NCBI RefSeq assembly: GCF_026626305.1
Contig: NZ_JAPNUE010000001.1
Coordinates: 248,001-312,000 of the forward strand
Length of the DNA stretch: 64,000 nt
Direction: 5' to 3'
Origin: Frigidibacter sp. RF13
GTDB lineage: Bacteria > Pseudomonadota > Alphaproteobacteria > Rhodobacterales > Rhodobacteraceae
Numbering within the stretch: position 1 is the first letter of the stretch; every line of letters starts with the position of its first letter. A program made the translations under genes and the position numbers. The notes under the pieces were generated by a model. That model did not search any database. It saw only the letters and a program-made list of their open reading frames with translations, and had not been told where the DNA came from. Below are positions 1-7,824 of this stretch, piece by piece.

Positions 1-462
1 CTCGACCGATCCTCGGCAAACGGGGAGGCGAGCCTTGTGGGCGATCTCTGTGCGCTTCTCGCCGCATGGGGCTGGGCGGCGATTGCGCTGATCGCGCGGG
101 GCACGCGGCTCAGGGAAATGCGCCCAGAGATGCAGCTGTTCTGGCAGGTCACGATATCGGCGCCGGTCCTGATCCTTGCTGCACCTTTCTTCGGCCCGCT
201 GATCCGGGCATTCGAGCCGATCCACATTGCCGGCCTGATCTTTCAGGCTGTGGCCGTTGTCTCTGCTGGTTTCGTTTTCTGGCTCTGGCTTCTGTCCATA
301 TATCCGGCGGCGTCGGTGGCAAGCTTTTCCTTCCTCACGCCCATCTTCGGCGTGGCGCTCGGCTGGCTCCTCCTCGGCGAGCATGTCGGGCCGGTGATCC
401 TCGGCGCCGCCGCGCTGGTCGCCGTCGGCATCATTCTGATCAACCGCCCACGTCAGAGCTAA
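1..462 (+). CDS. EamA/DMT-family transporter, 3' part only
   Basis: The reading frame is open from the first base, so the gene starts before the window; 153 C-terminal residues are visible. They hold about five hydrophobic helices, and the last ones read TPIFGVALGWLLLGE followed by a glycine/alanine-rich helix and INRP, the usual end of the second EamA repeat in drug/metabolite transporter proteins of the inner membrane. Substrate cannot be told; members export amino acids, nucleosides or other metabolites. No neighbour upstream is visible and the next gene begins about 310 bases later. Confidence 0.85.
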   Translation, partial: LDRSSANGEASLVGDLCALLAAWGWAAIALIARGTRLREMRPEMQLFWQVTISAPVLILAAPFFGPLIRAFEPIHIAGLIFQAVAVVSAGFVFWLWLLSIYPAASVASFSFLTPIFGVALGWLLLGEHVGPVILGAAALVAVGIILINRPRQS

Positions 463-586
463 GGGCGGCACCCCGCTCAGTCGGGCGATGTTCACGCGTG
501 TGTGACCGCCGTGACACGCTGTTTTCGGAATGAACGGTAAAATTCAAATATTCGTTTGCGTGCGCCCCAATCTTGACCGAATTCAA

Positions 587-609
587 CGTCAGACGTTTTC
601 CGTCTGACG
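587..609. promoter_or_regulatory. 9-bp perfect inverted repeat upstream of the autotransporter gene
   Basis: CGTCAGACG at 587-595 and CGTCTGACG at 601-609 are exact reverse complements around a 5-base spacer, TTTTC. The site sits in the 310-base gap (463-772) between the EamA gene and the surface-protein gene, about 165 bases before the likely start codon. It could be a dimer-binding operator or an mRNA leader hairpin; no T-run follows, so a terminator is less likely. Apart from this site the gap shows nothing I can name. Confidence 0.45.
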
Positions 610-772
610 GGTATTTTGCCGATCAGAATCAACCGCACCTTTTGGTGCAGTGGAGAGGCGCGGACCAGATCCGGGCCACTGCGTAAGTGTGTCGGCGCGT
701 AGGCCAATTTCACCAGAACAAGCCATTCTGCCGTGGGACGGCGGCGAGCGTGGCACAGCGCAGGGGTTGGGA

Positions 773-3700
773 ATGCGGGTGCAGGCAGGAGTATTCGGTC
801 GCGCGATGCGGATCGGTTTTGTCGGGTTCTTGGTGGCCTTGGCGATTCTTCGGGGTACGGCGGCCGAGGCGCAACATACATCGACCGAATGTCCCGCCCA
901 GACAGGAACGGTCACAAGCGGCGGGACGGTCACGATCGATATCTCGGACTGCGAGTTTGCCTATCTCGCCGGCGGTGAAGGTGCGATCGACGGCGGTTCT
1001 TTCGGGTCTCCCGATTTTGAAAACCATGGCACGGCCACCACTCGCCACGCTGCAGGTCAATGGCTACTCGATTACAGCCACAATGGATCGACGGGCATCG
1101 GCGGCACAGATGTGTTCGAACTGACTGACGGGTCACTTCTCGGCAACGGCGACATCCTGTTCACGATCACCATCAACCCTGCAAGCTCTCCGGTAACGGT
1201 GTCGCCGGCGTCTCTGCCCACGCTCACCGCCGGAGTAGCCTTCTCACAGACTCTCACCTCTTCGGGTGGTACCGCGCCCTATACCTACACGCTGCAAAGC
1301 GGCACGCTGCCTCCCGGTCTCAGCCTGACCTCCGGCGGCGTGATCAGCGGTACGCCGACCCAGCGCGGCGCTTATTCCTTCTCGGTCCGCTCAACGGACA
1401 ATATCGCCCAGTTCGTGGACAAGGGTTATACCGGAACCGTTCAGAACCCCACACTGACACTCAATACCGCCGCTGGAACGGCAGGCCAGAACAGCGCTTT
1501 CAGTCAGACGCTTAGCGTAACCGGTGGCGTTGCCCCCTATTCGTTCCTGCTCGAGACCGGCAGCCTGCCGTCGGGGATCACGCTCTCGTCCGGGGGTGTT
1601 GTCAGCGGTACGACAAGTGCGGCGCCCGGAACCTATCCGGTGACAATCCGGGTAACCGACAGCAGCACCGGACCCGGATCGTACTTCGAGGTCGAGAACT
1701 ATACGCTGACGGTGACTACGAACCTCGCGCCCACGGCCAATGCCGGTCCCGACCAGTCGGTGGCCTCTGCGGCCTCTGTCAGCATGACCGGCGCGGGGTC
1801 GAGCGACCCCGAGAGCCAGCCCTTGAGCTACGGCTGGACCCAGACGGCGGGTCCGACGGTGACCCTGACCGGCGCCGCGACGGCGAGCCCGAGCTTCACG
1901 GCGCCGACGGTGGCGTGGAACGCTTCGGCGCAGGTCTTGACCTTCCAGCTGATCGTGAATGACGGCGTGCAGAACAGCGTGGCCGATACGGTGGACATCA
2001 CCGTCAATCCGGCCGCGAACCTCGCGCCCACGGCCAATGCCGGGCCCGACCAGTCGGTGGCCTCTGCGGCCTCTGTCAGCATGACCGGCGCGGGGTCGAG
2101 CGACCCCGAGAGCCAGCCCCTGAGCTACGGCTGGACCCAGACGGCGGGTCCGACGGTGACGCTGACCGGCGCCGCGACGGCGAGCCCGAGCTTCACGGCG
2201 CCGACGGTGGCGTGGAACGCTTCGGCGCAGGTCTTGACCTTCCAGCTGATCGTGAATGACGGCGTGCAGAACAGCGTGGCCGATACGGTGGATGTCACCG
2301 TCAATCCGGCGGCGAACCTTGCGCCGACGGCCAATGCCGGGCCCGACCAGTCGGTGGCCTCTGCCGCCTCGGTCAGCCTGACCGGCGCGGGCTCCTCGGA
2401 CCCTGAGAGCCAGCCCCTGAGCTACGGCTGGACCCAGACGGCGGGTCCGACGGTGACGCTGACCGGCGCCGCGACGGCGAGCCCGAGCTTCACGGCGCCG
2501 ACGGTGGCTTGGAACGCTTCGGCGCAGGTCTTGACCTTCCAGCTGATCGTGAATGACGGCGTGCAGAACAGCGTGGCCGATACGGTGTCGATCACCGTCA
2601 ATCCGGCCGCGAACCTCGCGCCCACGGCCAATGCCGGGCCCGACCAGTCGGTGGCCTCTGCGGCCTTGGTCAGCCTGACCGGCGCGGGGTCGAGCGACCC
2701 CGAGAGCCAGCCCTTGAGCTACGGCTGGACCCAGACGGCAGGCCCGACGGTGACGCTGACCGGCGCCGCGACGGCGAGCCCGGGCTTCACGGCGCCGACG
2801 CTCGGCTGGAATGCGCCTGCAGCGGTGCTGACCTTCCAGCTGATCGTGAATGACGGCGTGCAGAACAGCGCGGCCGATTCGGTCGACGTGACCGTCAACG
2901 CGCCCGTCGACACGACGGCACCCTCGGTCACGCTCTCGGGCTTGCCCGCGACGCTTCTGCCGGGGCAGGGGGCGAGCGTCACGGTGACCTTCTCCGAACC
3001 GGTGACCGGCCTCGGGACCGGCAGCTTCAGCCTGACGGGGGGCAGTGCGACCACGCTGACCGGCAGCGGCGCCTCCTATGTGCTGAGCCTCGTGGCCTCG
3101 GGCGCGGGCGGCGTGACGCTGAGCCTGCCCGCAGGCGCGGTGATCGACGTGGCCGCTAACGGCAACCTCGCCTCGAACGTGCTGCAGGCAAGCTCGGGCA
3201 CCGCGACCGAGACCGGCAAGGCCATCGCCCGTTTCATGGAAACGCGCGCCAATAAGCTGGTCTCGGCGCAGCCGGGGCTCATCGGCTTGCTGACCCCGTC
3301 GGCAACGCCGAGCCTTTCGGTTTCGCGCGGCGATGTCACCTTTGCGCTCGGCGGCGAGGGCAATGTCTGGACAAGCCTCCGCAGCCAGTGGGGCGAAAGC
3401 GGCGGCGCCGACACGCGCTATGTGCTCGGCGCCGTCGGCACCCATATGTGGCTGAACGACCGCACGATCCTTGGCGCGATGCTGGAATTCGATCGGCTGA
3501 CGCAGACCGAAACCGGACGTGAGATCACCGGTACCGGCTGGCTGATCGGCCCCTATGTGGCTGGTCGCTTCGAGGGACAGCCGCTGTCTTATGAAGCGCG
3601 GCTTCTCTGGGGGCGCACCGACAACGAGATCGCGCAGTTCGGCCTGCCCGCCGACCGGTTCGAGGGCGAACGACTGCTGGCGCAGATCAAGCTTCAGGGC

Positions 3701-4102
3701 GAGTTCTCGCTCGGCGAAACGGTGCTGACGCCCTCGCTCGACGCGACATATGTCACTGAGGCGCAGGACGCGTTCATCGACGGTCTGGGTAATCCGATCC
3801 CCGAACAGGAGATCCGCCAGACCCAGCTTGCCTTCGGCCTCGACCTGCACCGCAGCTTCGAGGTAGACGGCGGGACGCTGGTGCCGATGGCAGGTTTCGC
3901 AATCGTCTACAGCGACACAAGCGGTACCGGCACGGCGACCCTGGTCACGCCGCCGCACGACGACTGGCGCGGGCGGCTGAAAGCCGGGCTGACCTACAGC
4001 CGCGACCTGAGCACCTTCCAGGCCACGACCTTCTATGACGGTGTGAATGCCGACGATTATCGGGACTTTGGGCTGGAACTGTCGTTCGAGACCAAGTTCT
4101 GA
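773..4102 (+). CDS. Autotransporter-like surface protein with Ig-like repeats
   Basis: About 1109 residues. The start at 773 is preferred because AGGGG precedes it by seven bases; an in-frame ATG at 806 also gives a good signal peptide ending AEAQ. After the signal come two putative-Ig (He_PIG) modules with LPPGLSL and GTPT-type motifs (about residues 135-305), four 99-residue K319/PKD-like repeats (317-712), one more bacterial Ig-like module (713-808), then a region with alternating aromatic/hydrophobic residues that ends in phenylalanine, as expected of an outer-membrane beta-barrel (from about 860). By analogy the barrel anchors the protein and the Ig rod is displayed at the surface, so adhesion is the likely role, but that is inference. 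The gene stands alone and ends at a strong terminator. Confidence 0.8.
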   Translation: MRVQAGVFGRAMRIGFVGFLVALAILRGTAAEAQHTSTECPAQTGTVTSGGTVTIDISDCEFAYLAGGEGAIDGGSFGSPDFENHGTATTRHAAGQWLLDYSHNGSTGIGGTDVFELTDGSLLGNGDILFTITINPASSPVTVSPASLPTLTAGVAFSQTLTSSGGTAPYTYTLQSGTLPPGLSLTSGGVISGTPTQRGAYSFSVRSTDNIAQFVDKGYTGTVQNPTLTLNTAAGTAGQNSAFSQTLSVTGGVAPYSFLLETGSLPSGITLSSGGVVSGTTSAAPGTYPVTIRVTDSSTGPGSYFEVENYTLTVTTNLAPTANAGPDQSVASAASVSMTGAGSSDPESQPLSYGWTQTAGPTVTLTGAATASPSFTAPTVAWNASAQVLTFQLIVNDGVQNSVADTVDITVNPAANLAPTANAGPDQSVASAASVSMTGAGSSDPESQPLSYGWTQTAGPTVTLTGAATASPSFTAPTVAWNASAQVLTFQLIVNDGVQNSVADTVDVTVNPAANLAPTANAGPDQSVASAASVSLTGAGSSDPESQPLSYGWTQTAGPTVTLTGAATASPSFTAPTVAWNASAQVLTFQLIVNDGVQNSVADTVSITVNPAANLAPTANAGPDQSVASAALVSLTGAGSSDPESQPLSYGWTQTAGPTVTLTGAATASPGFTAPTLGWNAPAAVLTFQLIVNDGVQNSAADSVDVTVNAPVDTTAPSVTLSGLPATLLPGQGASVTVTFSEPVTGLGTGSFSLTGGSATTLTGSGASYVLSLVASGAGGVTLSLPAGAVIDVAANGNLASNVLQASSGTATETGKAIARFMETRANKLVSAQPGLIGLLTPSATPSLSVSRGDVTFALGGEGNVWTSLRSQWGESGGADTRYVLGAVGTHMWLNDRTILGAMLEFDRLTQTETGREITGTGWLIGPYVAGRFEGQPLSYEARLLWGRTDNEIAQFGLPADRFEGERLLAQIKLQGEFSLGETVLTPSLDATYVTEAQDAFIDGLGNPIPEQEIRQTQLAFGLDLHRSFEVDGGTLVPMAGFAIVYSDTSGTGTATLVTPPHDDWRGRLKAGLTYSRDLSTFQATTFYDGVNADDYRDFGLELSFETKF
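1721..2017 (+). repeat. Tandem Ig-like repeat, unit 1 of 4
   Basis: First of four directly adjacent 297-bp units in the surface-protein gene, each encoding 99 residues starting NLAPTANAGPDQS and ending near VNPAA. Units differ by only a few bases, far fewer than expected for old duplications, which points to recent expansion or gene conversion. Confidence 0.95.
2018..2314 (+). repeat. Tandem Ig-like repeat, unit 2 of 4
   Basis: Exactly 297 bases after unit 1 and nearly identical to it over the full length, keeping the reading frame; VTVNP replaces ITVNP at the end. Confidence 0.95.
2315..2611 (+). repeat. Tandem Ig-like repeat, unit 3 of 4
   Basis: Same length and frame as units 1 and 2. 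The first 90 bases carry several synonymous changes while the centre is almost identical, a patchwork typical of gene conversion between copies. Confidence 0.95.
2612..2908 (+). repeat. Tandem Ig-like repeat, unit 4 of 4 (most diverged)
   Basis: Starts as a close copy, but its second half diverges (GFTAPTLGWNAPAAV in place of SFTAPTVAWNASAQV), as is common for the terminal unit of an expanding array. Confidence 0.93.
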
Positions 4103-4145
4103 CGGGCTGGCGGCTGCGTCACGCGGCCGCCGTCGACGCGAAGTG

Positions 4146-4187
4146 GCGACGCCGGGCCAGACCTGCCCGGCGTCGCTTCCTTTTTTT
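4146..4187 (+). terminator. Rho-independent terminator of the autotransporter gene
   Basis: A perfect 12-bp stem (4146-4157 with 4165-4176) around a 7-base loop is followed by TTCC and a run of seven T. It lies 44 bases after the stop codon of the surface-protein gene and faces the convergent antiporter gene. Confidence 0.93.
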
Positions 4188-4210
4188 GAGGCTGGGTGCG
4201 GGACCTGCCC

Positions 4211-6058
4211 TCAGTCGCCCTGCGATCCGTCGCGAGACATATGGTTGAGGAGCGCCGATTCCAGATCGCGGTTCAGTTCCTTGGCGCGTGCGACATAGTC
4301 GGGGTTCTTGTCCATCGGCACACCGGGCCGCCAGACGCTTGCCAGCTCTCGGACCGACGCACGATCGAGCTCGAAGAAGAGCTTCTGCAGCTCGTAGGCC
4401 TCATATTCTGAAAGGCCCATGCTCTCGAGCACATAGCGGGCGACACGCAGGCTTGAGTCGAAATATTCCCGCACGATGTCATTGGCGCCGGCCTGATAGA
4501 GCTGGAACACATGTTCGCGGTCATAGGCGCGGGCGATGATATGGATGTCGGGGCGCAGGCGGCGGGCGTATTTCGTCAGCTGCAACGCCTTCTTCGGGTC
4601 GTCGAAACAGATGACGAGTACCCTGGCCGTATCGAACCCCGCGGCCTTCAGAAGGTCGGGCCGGGTCGGATCGCCGACGAAGCCCTTGAAGCCAAAGGTC
4701 CGCATGACTTCGATAGTCCGGAGATCGGGGTCGAGCACGGTGGTGCGGAAGCCCGATTGCGTGACCATGCGGTTCACCACCTGCCCGAACCGCCCGACGC
4801 CAGCGATGATGATCGATTGCTTGTCGTCGATCTCATCCGCCTCCGTCGTGCCCTGTTCCTCCATCCGTCGGGTGAACCGGTCATAGGCCACGAAGAAAAG
4901 CGGCGTCAGCAGCATGGACAGCGTGATGACGAGCACGAGCATCTGTGCGGTCGGGATCGGCAGGATGCGCTGCGCAACCGCGAAGGAGGTCAGAACAAAG
5001 CCGAACTCGCCGGCCTGGGCGATCGACAGGGTGAAAAGCCAGCGGTTGCGGCCCTTGATCGAGAAAAGCCAGCCAAGCGCATAGAGGATAGCACCCTTGA
5101 AGAACATCAGCGCCAGCGTCAGAACCATGACCTTCAGCGGCTTGTCGAGAAGAAGGTCGAGGTCCATGCCGCTGCCGACGGTCACGAAGAAAAGGCCCAG
5201 CAGCAGGCCCTTGAAAGGGGCGATATCGGATTCCAGCTCATGCCGGAACTCGGAATTGGCGAGGATCACGCCGGCAAGGAACGTGCCGAGCGCGGGCGAG
5301 AGGCCGACGAGCGTCATCAGGGCGGCGATGGAAACGACGATCAGCAGTGCGAAGGCTGTCTGGATCTCTCTCAACCGCGCGGAATGAACAAACCTGTAGG
5401 CCGGGCGCACCAGAAAATGCCCGACCAGTGCAACGGTGGCGACAGCGGCGAGGGTCACAAGCGTCACGCCCCAGCCGGGCAAGTCTTGCAAGAAATTCAT
5501 CGCTGCGTGGTCATCTCGCATCCTCTCGGCCAGGGCGCGTGCGGCGGGCAAGGCCAGAAGCGGCAAAAATGCGAGGATCGGGATCACTGCGATATCCTGC
5601 ATCAGAAGAACCGCAAATGCGCCGCGCCCGCCCGAGGTTTGCAAAAGCTGCTTTTCGGTCAGTGTCTGAAGAACGATCGCGGTGGAGGAAAGAGAGAGCG
5701 CAAGCCCCGCTGTCAGCGCAACCTGCCAACTGAGATTCAACGCGAGCCCTACCGCGAAAATCACCGCTGTCGTCAGCACGATCTGCAACCCGCCAAGACC
5801 GAGGAGCTTCTTGCGCATCTTCCACAGCGCGCGTGGATCAAGCTCCAGTCCGATCAGGAACAGCATCAGGACGACGCCGAACTCGGCCACATGCTGAAGG
5901 TCAACGTTTTCGGAACCCACAAGGCCGAAGACCGGCCCGATCACGATCCCCGCCGCGAGGTAACCGAGCACCGAGCCGAGACCAAGCCGCGAGGCGAGTG
6001 GAACCGCCACGACCATCGCCAGGAGATAAAGCGTCGGCTGGAAGAACAATATGTCCAC
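4211..6058 (-). CDS. Kef-type (CPA2) cation:proton antiporter with TrkA-N domain
   Basis: 615 residues, the usual length of KefB/KefC. The first ~390 residues form about twelve membrane helices with family motifs GLELDP (70-75) and QDIAVIP (154-160). A cytoplasmic nucleotide-binding TrkA-N (RCK) domain follows, with the Rossmann signature GVGRFGQ and a downstream GDPTRPDLL. Proteins of this type exchange K+ (or Na+) for H+ across the inner membrane; in Escherichia coli the TrkA-N domain senses glutathione adducts. No KefF/KefG ancillary gene is adjacent. The gene is convergent with the surface protein and has only a 19-base gap to the Lrp gene upstream, so the two may be co-transcribed. Confidence 0.9.
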   Translation of the reverse strand: MDILFFQPTLYLLAMVVAVPLASRLGLGSVLGYLAAGIVIGPVFGLVGSENVDLQHVAEFGVVLMLFLIGLELDPRALWKMRKKLLGLGGLQIVLTTAVIFAVGLALNLSWQVALTAGLALSLSSTAIVLQTLTEKQLLQTSGGRGAFAVLLMQDIAVIPILAFLPLLALPAARALAERMRDDHAAMNFLQDLPGWGVTLVTLAAVATVALVGHFLVRPAYRFVHSARLREIQTAFALLIVVSIAALMTLVGLSPALGTFLAGVILANSEFRHELESDIAPFKGLLLGLFFVTVGSGMDLDLLLDKPLKVMVLTLALMFFKGAILYALGWLFSIKGRNRWLFTLSIAQAGEFGFVLTSFAVAQRILPIPTAQMLVLVITLSMLLTPLFFVAYDRFTRRMEEQGTTEADEIDDKQSIIIAGVGRFGQVVNRMVTQSGFRTTVLDPDLRTIEVMRTFGFKGFVGDPTRPDLLKAAGFDTARVLVICFDDPKKALQLTKYARRLRPDIHIIARAYDREHVFQLYQAGANDIVREYFDSSLRVARYVLESMGLSEYEAYELQKLFFELDRASVRELASVWRPGVPMDKNPDYVARAKELNRDLESALLNHMSRDGSQGD

Positions 6059-6077
6059 CTATCTTGCGCCCATTCCC

Positions 6078-6551
6078 TCAGGTTGGCAGCGGCGCGTCCG
6101 GCTTGAATTGGTCCATGACGATCTGGCTTTGCACGCGCGAAACCGCCGGATGCGCCAGAAGTACCTGATGAATCAATCTGTTCAGATCGGCAAGGCTTTC
6201 GCAATAGACCCGGAGGAGATAATCGGCCTCGCCGGTCAGAGTCCAGGCACTGACGATCTCGGGCTGCAGCGCGGTCAGGCGCCCGAAGGCCGCCGTCGTT
6301 TCCGCCCCGTGGCGGGCCATCTGCACCTGCACGAAGGCCTGTACGGCAAGTCCCAGCCGAGAGGGATTGAGCCGCGCGGCATAAGAGGTGATCAGCCCTT
6401 CGGCCTCAAGCCGTTGGCGTCGTCGGCCCGCCTGGCTGGCCGAGAGGTTCAGCTCCTCCCCCAGTTCCTGCGCCGTCAGATGAGCATTGCGCTGCAGAAG
6501 CGACAGGAGCCGCTTGTCGGTGTCATCTATGGTAACGCGGGTTTCATGCAT
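6078..6551 (-). CDS. Lrp/AsnC-family transcriptional regulator
   Basis: 157 residues: an N-terminal winged helix-turn-helix (DDTDKRLLSLLQRNAHLT, then QELGEELNLSASQAGRRRQRLE) and a C-terminal RAM effector-binding domain. Such regulators respond to amino acids. It is divergent from hpd with a 116-base shared promoter region, so control of tyrosine/phenylalanine breakdown through hpd is a fair inference. The Kef gene follows closely on the same strand. Confidence 0.92.
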   Translation of the reverse strand: MHETRVTIDDTDKRLLSLLQRNAHLTAQELGEELNLSASQAGRRRQRLEAEGLITSYAARLNPSRLGLAVQAFVQVQMARHGAETTAAFGRLTALQPEIVSAWTLTGEADYLLRVYCESLADLNRLIHQVLLAHPAVSRVQSQIVMDQFKPDAPLPT

Positions 6552-6667
6552 GATTTCTAATCATAACGCAAAAGCTCGGCGTCATCATGTGAAATATCCG
6601 TGACTATGCGCGAAAACCGCGCGCTTCATGCGTCATACTGTCGCTGATACGCGCACAGGAGAGTTTC

Positions 6668-7771
6668 ATGGGTCCCTTCCCGCATTCCGCCCCGAAATCG
6701 GTGATCTCTGCCGCCAACCCGGCAGGCACCGACGGATTTGAGTTCGTCGAGTTTGCCCATCCCGACCCGCAGGCGCTGCGCGATCTGTTTGCGCGCATGG
6801 GCTATACCCTGACCGGGCGGCATAAGACCAAGGATATCGAGCTTTGGCAGCAGGGTGACATCACCTACCTGGTGAATGCCGAACCCGGGACCCACGGCAC
6901 AGAATTCGTCGCCGAACATGGACCTTGCGCGCCCTCGATGGGTTGGCGTGTTGTCGACGCTCGGAAGGCCTTCGACCATGCGGTTTCCAAGGGCGCGGAG
7001 CCCTATGAGGGCAATGGCAAGGTCATGGATGTGCCCGCGATTCGTGGCATTGGCGGTTCGCTCATCTATTTCATCGAGAACTACTACGAGACCTCACCTT
7101 ACAACGAGGAATTCGACTGGCTGGCGCAATCGAAGCCCAGGGGCGTCGGTTTTTACTACCTCGACCACCTGACCCACAATGTTCACAAGGGCAATATGGA
7201 CAAGTGGTTCCGCTTTTACGGCGATCTCTTCGGCTTCAGGGAAATCCGCTTCTTCGATATCGAGGGCAAGTTCACCGGTCTTCTCAGCCGGGCACTGACC
7301 TCGCCCTGCGGCCGCATCCGCATTCCGATCAATGAGGACCGGGGAGAGACGGGCCAGATCGTCGAATATCTCAAACGCTACAATGGCGAGGGCATCCAGC
7401 ATATCGCGGTCGGGACCGAGGATATCTATGGCGCCACGGACGCGATCCACGACCGCGGCCTGCGTTTCATGCCGAAGCCGCCGATGAGCTATTACGAGAT
7501 GAGCCGCGCGCGGGTGCACGACCATGACGAGCCGCTCGACAAGCTGGAAAAGCACGGGATCCTGATCGACGGCGAAGGCGTGGTCGATGGCGGCGAGACG
7601 CGGATCCTGCTGCAGATCTTCTCGAAGACCGTGATCGGACCGATTTTCTTTGAGTTCATCCAGAGGAAGGGCGACGACGGGTTCGGTGAAGGTAACTTCA
7701 AGGCCTTGTTCGAGTCGATCGAGGCCGACCAGATCGCGCGCGGCGTGTTGAAAGGTAGCGACGCCGCCTGA
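6668..7771 (+). CDS. hpd: 4-hydroxyphenylpyruvate dioxygenase
   Basis: 367 residues, typical of the bacterial enzyme. It converts 4-hydroxyphenylpyruvate and O2 to homogentisate and CO2 in tyrosine catabolism, in the cytoplasm, with a single Fe(II). Both vicinal-oxygen-chelate halves are present; the predicted iron ligands are His167 (in YYLDHLTHNV), His245 (IQHIAV) and Glu329 (FFEFIQRKG). The C-terminal gating-helix motif GNFKALFESIE is intact. The ATG at 6668 has AGGAG eight bases upstream. Divergent from the Lrp-type regulator; homogentisate dioxygenase is not in the window. Confidence 0.97.
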   Translation: MGPFPHSAPKSVISAANPAGTDGFEFVEFAHPDPQALRDLFARMGYTLTGRHKTKDIELWQQGDITYLVNAEPGTHGTEFVAEHGPCAPSMGWRVVDARKAFDHAVSKGAEPYEGNGKVMDVPAIRGIGGSLIYFIENYYETSPYNEEFDWLAQSKPRGVGFYYLDHLTHNVHKGNMDKWFRFYGDLFGFREIRFFDIEGKFTGLLSRALTSPCGRIRIPINEDRGETGQIVEYLKRYNGEGIQHIAVGTEDIYGATDAIHDRGLRFMPKPPMSYYEMSRARVHDHDEPLDKLEKHGILIDGEGVVDGGETRILLQIFSKTVIGPIFFEFIQRKGDDGFGEGNFKALFESIEADQIARGVLKGSDAA

Positions 7772-7787
7772 TCAAGGCCGAGCGCTT

Positions 7788-7811
7788 CGCCGCCTTTGGA
7801 CAAGGGCGGCG
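7788..7811. terminator. Hairpin between convergent hpd and the fusion-protein gene
   Basis: CGCCGCC (7788-7794) pairs with GGCGGCG (7805-7811) in the 53-base gap between two convergent genes. There is no T-run, so it is at best a weak bidirectional terminator. Confidence 0.45.
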
Positions 7812-7824
7812 CAGCACCGGCGCA

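Noticed and set aside
1391..3958. 855-codon open frame antisense to the autotransporter gene
   Set aside because: It is rich in Arg and Gly-Arg repeats, mirrors the 297-bp units, and comes from high GC at third positions of the true gene, which has signal peptide, Ig modules and barrel.
4511..6106. 531-codon open frame antisense to the Kef gene
   Set aside because: Very hydrophilic shadow of a membrane-protein gene; no start signal and no known domain.
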